Shown: piece after piece, positions 17,948-27,606 of the stretch
How the letters are laid out: each line of letters starts with the position of its first letter
How positions within the stretch are numbered: position 1 is the stretch's first letter
From: an uncultured Alphaproteobacteria bacterium
Lineage (GTDB): Bacteria > Pseudomonadota > Alphaproteobacteria > Rhodobacterales > Rhodobacteraceae
Length of the DNA stretch: 64,000 bases
Assembly (NCBI GenBank): GCA_902584635.1
Contig: CACIAQ010000001.1
Coordinates: 1-64,000 of the forward strand
Direction: 5' to 3'
Position numbers and translations under genes: made by a program
Notes under the pieces: model-generated
The model's input: only the letters and a program-made list of their open reading frames with translations
Database searches by the model: none
What the model was told of the DNA's origin: nothing

Positions 17948-19099
17948 ATGGAATATCTCACTATTGACGATCTAAAGAAAGAAGCAAGAAAGAAGGTTCC
18001 TAAAGCGTTTCATGATTATGTTCTATCAGGCTCTTGGACCGAGACTACTTTAAAAGACAATAGCAACGATTTTAAAAAAATTTCCTTTAGACAAAGAGTT
18101 GCCGTCGACATATCTAATAGAAGCACTAAAAAGAGTTTATTAGGCATTGAATATAACATGCCAGTTGCTCTAGCGCCCGTCGGCTCACTTGGTATGCAAA
18201 GGGCCGATGGTGAGATATTGGCGGCTCAGGCCGCTGAAAACTTTGGAGTTCCTTTCACTCTTTCTACGATGTCGATATGTTCAATAGAAGAGGTTGCAAG
18301 GAATACATCAAAGCCTTTCTGGTTTCAACTCTATGTTATGAGAGATCATGATTTTGCCAAGCGATTAGTTGAAAGAGCAAAAGCGGTGGGTTGCTCGGCG
18401 TTAGTACTTACTCTAGACTTACAAATACTGGGTCAAAGGCATGCTGACATAAGAAACGGTTTATCAATACCATTGAAGATAAAAATGTCTAACCTTTTCG
18501 ACTTATTGTCAAAACCTAGTTGGTGCTATCAAATGGCTAGAACAAAAAACAGGACTTTTGGAAATGTTATGGGTCATGTAAAAGATATCACTAATCTAAA
18601 CTCTTTAACCAAATGGGTTCAAGATCAATTCGATCCAAAACTTAATTGGGATGACGTAAAAAGAATTAAAGACTGGTGGGGAGGGAAACTAATTATTAAG
18701 GGGATCATGGACCCGGATGACGCTAAAATGGCACAGAAATGTGGTGCGGACGCTTTAGTGGTTTCTAATCATGGTGGAAGACAATTAGATGGTGTTAATA
18801 GCTCGATTTCCACGCTTCCCGAAATAAAGAAAGCAGTATCCAATATCGAGGTATTAATGGATGGTGGAATTTCCTCTGGACAGGATATCCTCAAAGCAAT
18901 TGCCTTAGGAGCTGAAGGTGTGATGACTGGTAGGTCCTTTGTTTATGGTCTGTCAGCCGGGGGGAAAAAAGGAGTTACAAAATCTTTAGAAATTCTCAAC
19001 AAGGAACTTGATATGACGATGGCGCTGTGCGGAAGAAGAGACATAAAAGACGTTGGTAGAGAAATAATTAAAGATTGTCCTTTTTTTGAGAAGAACTAG
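17948..19099 (+). CDS. FMN-dependent alpha-hydroxy-acid oxidase/dehydrogenase (LldD-like)
   Basis: Canonical KLIIKGIMDPDDA, SNHGGRQLDG, LMDGGISSGQDILKAIALGAEGVMTGR. Confidence 0.9.
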   Translation: MEYLTIDDLKKEARKKVPKAFHDYVLSGSWTETTLKDNSNDFKKISFRQRVAVDISNRSTKKSLLGIEYNMPVALAPVGSLGMQRADGEILAAQAAENFGVPFTLSTMSICSIEEVARNTSKPFWFQLYVMRDHDFAKRLVERAKAVGCSALVLTLDLQILGQRHADIRNGLSIPLKIKMSNLFDLLSKPSWCYQMARTKNRTFGNVMGHVKDITNLNSLTKWVQDQFDPKLNWDDVKRIKDWWGGKLIIKGIMDPDDAKMAQKCGADALVVSNHGGRQLDGVNSSISTLPEIKKAVSNIEVLMDGGISSGQDILKAIALGAEGVMTGRSFVYGLSAGGKKGVTKSLEILNKELDMTMALCGRRDIKDVGREIIKDCPFFEKN

Positions 19100-20175
19100 G
19101 CAACAAATTTTTTCTTTTCGTCTAATTCCAAAAATTTTGCTTTCTTGTTTAAGGAATTAAATATACCCAACTCTGTTCCTGAGATAAAAAATTGGCTCTC
19201 CAAAGATACTAGTTCTGAAAATAGATTCTCTTTGCGTACCTCATCCAGATGAGCAGTTATTTCGTCCAGGAGCAAAATAGGAGAGATTTTGTGTTGCTCT
19301 TTGATCAATTTTGCATTGGATAAAATAATAGAGATTATCGAAAGCTTTTGTTCGCCTGTAGAACAGTATTTTGTATCTATTTCCTTTTCCAAATAAAATC
19401 CTTGCAAATCATTTGTGTGAGGCCCAAAATTTGTTTTGCCAGATACTAGGTCCTTTCCCCTCTGATTAATTAAATTTTCAAATAACACTTCCTTGTTTTC
19501 AATAGGATCATCTTTTAGATTAAGCTTGATCAGCGGGAAATAAATATTCTTTTCAGTTAAAACTGTATTAAGTTTTTCAACAAAATCTCGTCTACTATTA
19601 TCTATTTCAAACCCAAGTATGGCCATTTCCTTTTCAATAGCGAGGTACCAAGAGCTGTCTTCTACACGATCTTTCAGCAACCTATTCCTGTCCCTGAGCA
19701 GTTTTTCATATTGAGCACATCTTTTTGCATGCTTAATATCAACACTAAATACCATTCTATCTAAAAACTTTCTTCTGTCTCTCGAGGTTTCCATCCAAAT
19801 CCTGTCCATTGGCGGTAAAAACCATATAATTTTCATATTTGAACTAAGATTATTTTGAGGCACTTTTTTTCCATCTATTTTTACAACTCTTCCTTTTCCG
19901 TCACTAGAAGTTTCGAGTTCGAAAAGTTTGTTTTTTCCGCGGCATATGGCCTCGACTTTCCAGGGATGATTATTAGTCTGGTTTATCATATCGTGAAAAC
20001 CCGACCTTCTTATACCCTTCCCTGGGTATAAGAGTGATACGGCTTCCAAAAGGTTTGTTTTTCCTACTCCGTTTTTTCCATAAATCACAGTAGGAATAGA
20101 GTCAAAGGCAAGTTCTAAAGCTTTATACGATCTAAAATTAGAGACTTTGAGTTTTTCTATTCCTACCGAACTCAT
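19096..20175 (-). CDS. recF: DNA replication/repair protein RecF
   Basis: KLKVSNFRSYKALEL, Walker A YGKNGVGKTNLLEAV, LLLDEITAHLD; adjacent to dnaN/dnaA. Confidence 0.94.
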   Translation of the reverse strand: MSSVGIEKLKVSNFRSYKALELAFDSIPTVIYGKNGVGKTNLLEAVSLLYPGKGIRRSGFHDMINQTNNHPWKVEAICRGKNKLFELETSSDGKGRVVKIDGKKVPQNNLSSNMKIIWFLPPMDRIWMETSRDRRKFLDRMVFSVDIKHAKRCAQYEKLLRDRNRLLKDRVEDSSWYLAIEKEMAILGFEIDNSRRDFVEKLNTVLTEKNIYFPLIKLNLKDDPIENKEVLFENLINQRGKDLVSGKTNFGPHTNDLQGFYLEKEIDTKYCSTGEQKLSIISIILSNAKLIKEQHKISPILLLDEITAHLDEVRKENLFSELVSLESQFFISGTELGIFNSLNKKAKFLELDEKKKFVA

Positions 20176-20190
20176 CTCAATATGGGTGGT

Positions 20191-21309
20191 CTAAACACGC
20201 ATGGGCATAACAACATAAACTGCGGTGTCGTCGTTATTATCTTTCATAAGAGCAGGATCCCCAACGTCATTGAATAAGAAAATTGCTTCCCCACTTTCTA
20301 CTTGATTAGAAATTTCTTGAAGATATTTAGCATTAAATCCAATTTCAATTTCTTCTCCTTCATAAGCAACTGGGATTTCCTCTATCGCTAATCCTGTCTC
20401 TGGAGCGTTAACAGATAATATAAGTTTTTCCTTGCTTAAGCTAAGTTTGACCGCCCTCGCACGCTCTGACGAAACAGTTGCCACTCTATCTACAGACTTA
20501 GCAAATTCTGAAGCATCAATAACCAATCTTTTTGCATTATTTTTTGGAATAACTCTATCATAATCAGGGAATGACCCGTCCACTACCTTAGATGTTAAAG
20601 ATAACACTGAATTTGAAAAACGTATTTTCGTTTCAGAAACGGAGATTTTAACCATTTCCTCAGTGGTTTCATATATCATTCTTAATTCTGAAACTGTTTT
20701 TCTTGGTACAATTACTCCAGGCATTCCGCTAGCATTGTCTGGTAATACAGTGTCTATTTTTGCAAGTCGATGACCATCCGTAGCCACAGTACGCATAAGT
20801 TTGGTGTCTTGATCAATAAACTCATGCAAAAAAACACCGTTAAGATAAAATCTTGTTTCTTCCATAGACATAGCAAACTTTACTTTTTCAAAAAGCCTCT
20901 TTAGTTCTTCAACCTTTATAGAGAAAGAAAAATCATATTCCGATGATGCCATCAATGGGAAGTCATCTACAGAAATTGTTGTTAATGAAAAAGTAGAACG
21001 GCCAGCTTCAACATTTATTTTCTGATTTAACGGATCAAGATCTATCAAGACTCTAGAACCATCAGGAACTTTTCTAAGTATCTCATAGAAAGTATGCGCA
21101 CCGACTGTAACGGCTCCCCCTTTTTCAACTACTGCTTTGACGGAATCCAATAGTTCTATGTCTAAGTCTGTAGCTCTTAAAGTTAGACTGTCTTCTCTGG
21201 CTTCAATTAAGACATTTGATAAAATGGGTATAGTAGTTCTTCTTTCCACAATGGCCTGAGCTCGGCTCATTGACTTAAGCAGGTCGTTTCTTTCCACACT
21301 AATTTTCAT
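20191..21309 (-). CDS. dnaN: DNA polymerase III beta subunit (sliding clamp)
   Basis: MKISVERNDLLKSMSRAQAIVERRTTIPILSNVLIEA; C-term AVYVVMPMRV; locus context. Confidence 0.97.
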   Translation of the reverse strand: MKISVERNDLLKSMSRAQAIVERRTTIPILSNVLIEAREDSLTLRATDLDIELLDSVKAVVEKGGAVTVGAHTFYEILRKVPDGSRVLIDLDPLNQKINVEAGRSTFSLTTISVDDFPLMASSEYDFSFSIKVEELKRLFEKVKFAMSMEETRFYLNGVFLHEFIDQDTKLMRTVATDGHRLAKIDTVLPDNASGMPGVIVPRKTVSELRMIYETTEEMVKISVSETKIRFSNSVLSLTSKVVDGSFPDYDRVIPKNNAKRLVIDASEFAKSVDRVATVSSERARAVKLSLSKEKLILSVNAPETGLAIEEIPVAYEGEEIEIGFNAKYLQEISNQVESGEAIFLFNDVGDPALMKDNNDDTAVYVVMPMRV

Positions 21310-21382
21310 TCTTACTTCATACCAAAAAATTTAATGGATAGTTATTATCCTTTTTTAAATAGAAATAATAAAGAAAAAAATT

Positions 21383-22750
21383 TTATGCCTCAAGAGTTCT
21401 ACGCAATATTTCAACCTCGTCGGCGACCTGTACATCAACGAGTTTCAGTTCTTCAATCTTCTTAACCGCGTGTATAACTGTCGTATGATCTCTTCCTCCA
21501 AATTTTCTTCCAATTTCTGGCAAAGATTTTGAGGTAAGACTTTTTGACAAAAACATAGCTATTTGTCTCGGCCTAGCTACCACCCTTGCTCTTCGTGCAG
21601 ATATCAAATCTGACATTCTAAGATTATAGTGCTGAGCAACTTTTCTAATTATCTCTTCAATAGTAACTTTTCGCTCTGATGTTCTTAGAATGTCTGACAA
21701 GCATTCCTGAACTAAATCAATATTTATTTCTTTTCCAACTAGGGATGCGAAGGCAAATAGCCTTGTAAGCGCTCCTTCTAATACCCTGACATTTGAAGAG
21801 ATTTTATGGGCTAAATACTCTAATATACCTTCATCAATTTTTACGTCTCTATTCAGTTCCATTTGAATCTCAGCTTTTGCTTGCAAAATTCCTAACCGCA
21901 ATTCGTAATCTGTTGGATGTACATCAACGACTAGACCCCAAGCTAGTCTGGATTTAATTCTTTCTTCTAAACCATCAATTTCACCAGGCGCTCTGTCAGC
22001 TGATATAACAATCTGTTTTCCCTGCTCTATGAGTGCATTAAATGTATGAAAGAATTCATCCTGGGTTGATTCCTTTCCAGCTATGAACTGAACATCGTCC
22101 ACCATCAAAACATCTACTGATCTAAATAACTTCTTGAAACCATGCATATCCTTAAATCTCAAGGCCTGAACAAATCTATACATAAACTGTTCTGCAGATA
22201 GATATAATATCCTAGCTTTCTTATTTTTTTCTTTTGTAGCCCAAGCAATAGAATGCATAAGATGGGTTTTTCCCAAACCGACTCCTCCATATAAGAATAA
22301 AGGATTAAACGTTACCTTTCCTCCATCTGAAACTCTTTTTGCTGCTGCATGTGCTAACTCATTGGGTTTTCCAACCACAAACTTATCAAATGTAAATCTG
22401 GCGTCGAGAGGTGAGCTTGGTAAGTCGAGTTGAGCTTCCTCAGATTTCTGGTCACTTTTCTTTGATACACTTTTATCTGGGACTTTATTCCGGGCCGATG
22501 TTTTATCTAAGGAGGTAATGAACTCAAGCCTACTTATACTCAGTTTCTGGTTTTTAAATCCTTGTATTATATGGTCGCCATAATTTCTGTGTACCCAAGT
22601 TCCTATAAACCTTGTTGGGACCTTAAATTTTGCAACAGAACCTTTAATCTCTTTAAGTTCAATAGGCTGTATCCAGTTTGTATGAGCGCTTTCACCTATA
22701 TTACTCTTAACAAACTCCTTTACCTTTGACCACTCATCTTTTTCCATCAA
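21383..22750 (-). CDS. dnaA: Chromosomal replication initiator DnaA
   Basis: FTFDKFVVGKPNELAHAAA, LFLYGGVGLGKTHLMHSI, C-terminal DNA-binding GRKFGGRDHTTVIHAVKKIEEL. Confidence 0.98.
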   Translation of the reverse strand: MMEKDEWSKVKEFVKSNIGESAHTNWIQPIELKEIKGSVAKFKVPTRFIGTWVHRNYGDHIIQGFKNQKLSISRLEFITSLDKTSARNKVPDKSVSKKSDQKSEEAQLDLPSSPLDARFTFDKFVVGKPNELAHAAAKRVSDGGKVTFNPLFLYGGVGLGKTHLMHSIAWATKEKNKKARILYLSAEQFMYRFVQALRFKDMHGFKKLFRSVDVLMVDDVQFIAGKESTQDEFFHTFNALIEQGKQIVISADRAPGEIDGLEERIKSRLAWGLVVDVHPTDYELRLGILQAKAEIQMELNRDVKIDEGILEYLAHKISSNVRVLEGALTRLFAFASLVGKEINIDLVQECLSDILRTSERKVTIEEIIRKVAQHYNLRMSDLISARRARVVARPRQIAMFLSKSLTSKSLPEIGRKFGGRDHTTVIHAVKKIEELKLVDVQVADEVEILRRTLEA

Positions 22751-22756
22751 TTAACT

Positions 22757-23212
22757 CTACTTCCAGGGCAAGCCCAAGTTCTTCCATCCGGTTAGCTTTT
22801 TTGGATAGCTTAAATGTTGTTCATTTCCTTCGAATCCATCCTCTACGTTAAAACACCTACTATTATAATTACCTGAATCAAACGATTCTTCTATAGTTAA
22901 TGCAGCGAAATTGGATCTAATTCCAGATCTACATATAAAAATATATTTTCCTTCGTCACGAAAGTCTAAATTTTCATTAAAATCGTTTATAAAGCGTATT
23001 CGATATCCCGGAAAGATAGAGTTTTTCCATTCTATTGTATATATCTCTTTCCCGATTTCTTGTAGATCAGGTATTCCAACTGCCAAATGCTCTTTCTTAG
23101 TTCTTACATCAATCAATAGAGCATTCTCATCTTTCCGCAGTATATCAAAAGCTTCTTTTGAATTTATATTCTCAACCAAATCTGAACCTATTATAAACCA
23201 GATTATTGACAT
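22757..23212 (-). CDS. Rhodanese-like domain protein
   Basis: ALLIDVRTKKEHLAVGIPDL and active-site loop FICRSGIRSNFAA; KLTGWKNLGLPWK C-term. Confidence 0.82.
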   Translation of the reverse strand: MSIIWFIIGSDLVENINSKEAFDILRKDENALLIDVRTKKEHLAVGIPDLQEIGKEIYTIEWKNSIFPGYRIRFINDFNENLDFRDEGKYIFICRSGIRSNFAALTIEESFDSGNYNSRCFNVEDGFEGNEQHLSYPKKLTGWKNLGLPWK

Positions 23213-23296
23213 TATTTTTTTTTACGCAGAGGTAAGTCTAGGTTGCAAGATAACCTTGCAAAGGGATTCTAGCAACGAATGAAAAAAAATTTTTAT

Positions 23297-23569
23297 TTAG
23301 CTTGCTTTTTTTAGGCCTTTAACTTTTGAATTCAATCTAGAAATTTTTCGACTAGCAGAGTTTTTATGAAGAACACCCTTAGTTACACCTCTCATTATTT
23401 CAGACTGTGCCGCCCTTAAAACACCATTTGCAGTATCTTGATCACCCTGGGCTATCGCTTGCTCAACTTTCTTAACGAATGTTTTAATTCTGGTTTTTCT
23501 ATTCTTGTTTTCCGTAGTTTTTTTAATCGTTTGTCTTAATCTTTTTTTAGCTGATGCTTTATTTGGCAT
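23297..23569 (-). CDS. rpsT: 30S ribosomal protein S20
   Basis: [35 protein letters not shown]20 size and composition. Confidence 0.95.
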   Translation of the reverse strand: MPNKASAKKRLRQTIKKTTENKNRKTRIKTFVKKVEQAIAQGDQDTANGVLRAAQSEIMRGVTKGVLHKNSASRKISRLNSKVKGLKKAS

Positions 23570-23635
23570 TTTTATTGTTCTCCTTAGTATGCAATCAATT
23601 ACACAATAGGGCTGTAATTGTCAACAAGCGAACCG

Positions 23636-24412
23636 CTATTTGTCTTCAAACTTCGGTGTTCTTTTTTCTATAAAAGCAGACATTCCTTCTTTTTTATCAT
23701 CGGTTGAAAATAGAGCGTTGAATATACGTCTCTCAAATAATATGCCCTCTGACATTCCAATTTCAAATGAACGGTTTATCGATTCTTTTATGCCCACCGT
23801 CGATAACATAGATTTTTCCGCAATCTTAAGAGCAACAGCTTTCGCTTCCTTTAACAGGCTCTCAGCAGGAACCACTCGACTCACTAATCCGGCTCTTTCA
23901 GCCTCTTTAGCATCCATGTTTCGACCTGTAAGATGCATCTCCATTGCTTTAGACTTTCCAACGAATTTTGACAACAACTGTGTTCCTCCAAAACCTGCCA
24001 TAACGCCTAAATTTATTTCTGGTTGCCCGAACTTTGCACTATCTGCTGCTAAAATAAAATCACATCTCATTGCAAGCTCACACCCTCCCCCGAGAGCATA
24101 TCCGGCTACCGCAGCAATAATCGGTTTTCTTGTGGCCTGAATTCTATCCAAATCGTGAGAAAAAAAGTTACTATAAAACATATCGACAAAACTCTTGGAT
24201 ATCATTTCCTTAATATCGGCACCCGCAGCAAATGCCTTTTCTGAACCTGTTAAAATAATTGTTCTAACATAATCGTTATTGTCTGCATCTGTTAATGCGT
24301 TGTTAAGTTCCTCAAGCAATTTGCTATTTAAGGCGTTCAATGCATTTGGTCTATTTAGCCTTATAATCAAAATCGGTTCTTCGTGCTCGATAATAAGCGT
24401 CTCATAAGCCAT
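23636..24412 (-). CDS. Enoyl-CoA hydratase
   Basis: Crotonase motifs AFAAGADIKEM, GYALGGGCELAMRCDFILAADSAKFGQPEINLGVMAGFGGTQ. Confidence 0.92.
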   Translation of the reverse strand: MAYETLIIEHEEPILIIRLNRPNALNALNSKLLEELNNALTDADNNDYVRTIILTGSEKAFAAGADIKEMISKSFVDMFYSNFFSHDLDRIQATRKPIIAAVAGYALGGGCELAMRCDFILAADSAKFGQPEINLGVMAGFGGTQLLSKFVGKSKAMEMHLTGRNMDAKEAERAGLVSRVVPAESLLKEAKAVALKIAEKSMLSTVGIKESINRSFEIGMSEGILFERRIFNALFSTDDKKEGMSAFIEKRTPKFEDK

Positions 24413-24483
24413 TCGATTCTCCTAAAAAATAATATGCACAACTTTTTAATTTTCTAATCTGAATTTATCAAGAAAATAATCAA

Positions 24484-25317
24484 TTATTTCTGGCAGATAG
24501 CACAATAAAATGTACTTCTCCCACTAATTACAGCTTTCTCTATAGTACCTTTACACTTCCTGCGACGGCAAGCTTGTCCCTCTTTACCATAAACCTGCAA
24601 CTTATTTTGAAAATACCCTACCTCTCCTCCAATCTGCCTGAAATCTTTTAGAGTGGTACCACCATATTTAATTGCTTTTTTAAGAACTTTCTTAATGGAA
24701 ACGACCAATTTTTTACAATCAGCTAAAGACGTTTTTTTGCCAGTCCTGGTTGGGTTGATTTGACTGTCCCACAAAGCCTCGCTCACGTATATATTACCCA
24801 AGCCAGCAACCACCTTTTGATCCAGAAAAATATTTTTTAAAACTCTCGAAGAGTTTTTGATTTTTGACCAAAGATGTAGTGCGTCAAACTTTTTTGAAAG
24901 GGGTTCTATTCCTATGTATTTGAACCTTTTATAGTCATCAAGATCACCCTTTATTGTCTCAACGAAACCAAAGCGTCTGGGATCATTGTATATAAGAAAA
25001 ACGCCATTATCAAATGACATGGTAATATGATCATGTTTCTTTGGTTCATATTCAGATTCGCCATTTATGCTCACGTTTATTTTACCAGACATCCCAAGAT
25101 GCATGACCAGTATCATTTTTTTATTTAGAAAAAAAAGAAGATATTTTGATCTTCTACCGACACCCAAAACTCTTTTATTTAATATCAAATTTTCAAAATT
25201 CTTATCAACAGGGAACCTTAAGTCGCGCCTAAATATTTTGGTGGAAGTTATAACACTGCCTAAAACGGTGTTCTCAATGCCCAATTTAACTGTTTCTATT
25301 TCTGGGAGCTCTGGCAA
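24484..25317 (-). CDS. mutM: Formamidopyrimidine-DNA glycosylase
   Basis: N-term PELPEIETV, DPRRFGF, zinc finger C-RRRKCKGTIEKAVISGRSTFYCAICQK. Confidence 0.96.
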   Translation of the reverse strand: MPELPEIETVKLGIENTVLGSVITSTKIFRRDLRFPVDKNFENLILNKRVLGVGRRSKYLLFFLNKKMILVMHLGMSGKINVSINGESEYEPKKHDHITMSFDNGVFLIYNDPRRFGFVETIKGDLDDYKRFKYIGIEPLSKKFDALHLWSKIKNSSRVLKNIFLDQKVVAGLGNIYVSEALWDSQINPTRTGKKTSLADCKKLVVSIKKVLKKAIKYGGTTLKDFRQIGGEVGYFQNKLQVYGKEGQACRRRKCKGTIEKAVISGRSTFYCAICQK

Positions 25318-25398
25318 AATTTAATTGTAAAAATGTAGTGGCTATTGGTCTAAAAAATTATACTATAGATTATATCTACAAATAACATAACACTAATC

Positions 25399-25644
25399 AT
25401 GCTTACAGAAGACGAAATTAAAGAACTTAAGTTTGAAGATGGACTAAAGAAACTAGAGGAGTTAGTAACTCAGTTAGATGACGGCAGTTTGAGCCTAGAA
25501 GAATCAATTTCTTACTATGAAATTGGGATTAAACTTAAAAGTCACTGCGAAAAACTTTTAAAAACGGCTGAGTTGAAAATCCTTAAAGTATCTGACAAAG
25601 AGAAAATAGTGACAGAAGAGTTAAAAGTAGGTGATAATGAATAA
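25399..25644 (+). CDS. xseB: Exodeoxyribonuclease VII small subunit
   Basis: FEDGLKKLEELVTQLDDGSLSLEESISYYEIGIKL; precedes a polyprenyl synthase gene. Confidence 0.93.
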   Translation: MLTEDEIKELKFEDGLKKLEELVTQLDDGSLSLEESISYYEIGIKLKSHCEKLLKTAELKILKVSDKEKIVTEELKVGDNE

Positions 25645-26542
25645 AGCCTTAAGTGAGTTCGATGGAGCTTACTTCAAAAAATTTCTTGAAAATAATTCCC
25701 TTTATTTTGATCGCCAACTCAAAAAATTTTTAAACAAGAAAAATTTTGGAATATTAAAAAACCCCATTGAATATTCGATATTAGGACAAGGAAAAAGATT
25801 GAGACCGTTGTTGTGTATGGAAACATCAAGGGTTTTTAATATTCAAAATGATGTATCGATATTTTGTGCTATCGCAATTGAGTGCATTCATACATACTCT
25901 CTTGTGCATGATGACCTTCCTTCAATGGACGATGATGATTTGCGACGAGGTGAGCCAACTATCCATAAGAAATGGGACGAAGCAACTGCCATTTTAGTTG
26001 GAGATGCACTTCAAAGTTTGAGTTTTGAAGTGCTCAGTGCACAACAATTTAAAGTTAGTGATCAAGTGAAAAATAAATTAATTTATAGTTTGGCGAACAA
26101 ATCTGGTGCGTCTGGAATGGTATTGGGGCAAGCACTAGATATAAGTGCCGAGTCTTCTCAAAAACAACTGGAAATAAGTGAAATTTCGAAATTACAGGAA
26201 TATAAAACTGGGAAATTGATATCATGGGCATGTGAGGTTGGCCCAATAATAGCCCGTGAAAACATTGAGCCTTTCTCCTTATATGCCTCTAAAATTGGCC
26301 TCGCTTTTCAAATTATTGATGACATATTAGATGCTACTAGTTCTTCAAAAAACTTAGGAAAGAAGGCTGGTAAAGATAAAGAAAAAAATAAGGCTACCTT
26401 TGTTTCAAAATTAGGTCTTGATAACGCTAGGAAAAAGGCCACAGAATTGGTGCTGGAGGCTTGTGAAGCTATTTCAGTTTTTAAAGATCGATCTGATAAC
26501 CTTTGCCAAATTGCTAACTTTATTGTTAGCAGACAGTTCTAG
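25631..26542 (+). CDS. ispA: Polyprenyl (farnesyl/geranyl) diphosphate synthase
   Basis: GQGKRLRPLLCME, first Asp-rich DDLPSMDDDDLRRG, second DDILD. Start may be at 25637 (MNKALSEF). Confidence 0.92.
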   Translation: MIMNKALSEFDGAYFKKFLENNSLYFDRQLKKFLNKKNFGILKNPIEYSILGQGKRLRPLLCMETSRVFNIQNDVSIFCAIAIECIHTYSLVHDDLPSMDDDDLRRGEPTIHKKWDEATAILVGDALQSLSFEVLSAQQFKVSDQVKNKLIYSLANKSGASGMVLGQALDISAESSQKQLEISEISKLQEYKTGKLISWACEVGPIIARENIEPFSLYASKIGLAFQIIDDILDATSSSKNLGKKAGKDKEKNKATFVSKLGLDNARKKATELVLEACEAISVFKDRSDNLCQIANFIVSRQF

Positions 26543-26572
26543 CAATTAATTAATAGTTATCAGATAAAATTT

Positions 26573-27595
26573 TTATTCTTTTTTTAAAACTTTGTTTCCT
26601 AAAAGCTCTGCTATTTGAACTGCATTTAGTGCAGCACCTTTTCTAAGATTATCGGACACGCACCATAAACTTAAACCATTTTCTGTTGTTGAATCTTGTC
26701 TTATTCGGCTGATGAACGTTGCATATTCACCTGCACACTCTATTGGCGTTGTGTAACCTCCTTCTTCTCTCTTGTCTACCACAATTATGCCTGGAGATTG
26801 TCTCAGAATTTCTCTAGCTTCATCTTCATCTAAAAAATCTTCAAACTCTATATTCACGGCTTCTGAGTGGCCAACAAAAACAGGTACTCTGACACATGTT
26901 GCTGTAAGCTTTATCTTCTTGTCTAAAATCTTCTTGGTTTCTGCAACCATTTTCCACTCTTCTTTGGTTTGACCGTCATCGAGAAAAACATCTATTTGAG
27001 GAATAACATTAAAAGCTATTTGTTTGGGATAAACTTTAGGTTCTACTTCCTGGCCTGGTACGTATAATCCCTTTGTTTGAGCCCAAAGCTCATCCATTGC
27101 TTCCTTACCTGACCCTGAAACTGATTGAAAAGTTGTTACCACGACTCTCTTTATTCGCGCTCTATCATGTAAAGGTTTTAGTGCTACGACCAATTGGGCA
27201 GTTGAACAGTTCGGGTTTGCAATAATATTTTTATTATGAATATTATCTATATCGTCCGGATTTACTTCAGGAACTATTAATGGAATGTCGGGATGATAAC
27301 GAAATAGCGATGAATTGTCTATTACTATGCAGCCGCTGTCAGTAGCTTTTTTCACATATTTTTTTGTTGCATCTGATCCAACTGCAAAAAGCGCAATATC
27401 TACCCCCTTAAAATCAAAAGTATCTAAATCTTTTGTCTTAAGAATTTTATCTCCAAATGAACATTCTGTTCCCAATGATCTTCTACTAGCTAAAACGGTC
27501 AGCTCACCAACAGGAAATAAACGCTCAGCCAATATATTAAGCATTTCTCGACCTACGTTACCAGTGGCACCGCAAACAGCAACGTTATATCCCAT
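26573..27595 (-). CDS. asd: Aspartate-semialdehyde dehydrogenase
   Basis: VCGATGNVGREMLNIL, active site IIANPNCSTAQLV, VPVFVGHSEAVNIEFE. Confidence 0.95.
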   Translation of the reverse strand: MGYNVAVCGATGNVGREMLNILAERLFPVGELTVLASRRSLGTECSFGDKILKTKDLDTFDFKGVDIALFAVGSDATKKYVKKATDSGCIVIDNSSLFRYHPDIPLIVPEVNPDDIDNIHNKNIIANPNCSTAQLVVALKPLHDRARIKRVVVTTFQSVSGSGKEAMDELWAQTKGLYVPGQEVEPKVYPKQIAFNVIPQIDVFLDDGQTKEEWKMVAETKKILDKKIKLTATCVRVPVFVGHSEAVNIEFEDFLDEDEAREILRQSPGIIVVDKREEGGYTTPIECAGEYATFISRIRQDSTTENGLSLWCVSDNLRKGAALNAVQIAELLGNKVLKKE

Positions 27596-27606
27596 TTTTT
27601 TCCTTT

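Noticed and set aside
21310-21382. dnaN-dnaA intergenic region as oriC
   Set aside because: Short, with no recognisable DnaA boxes.
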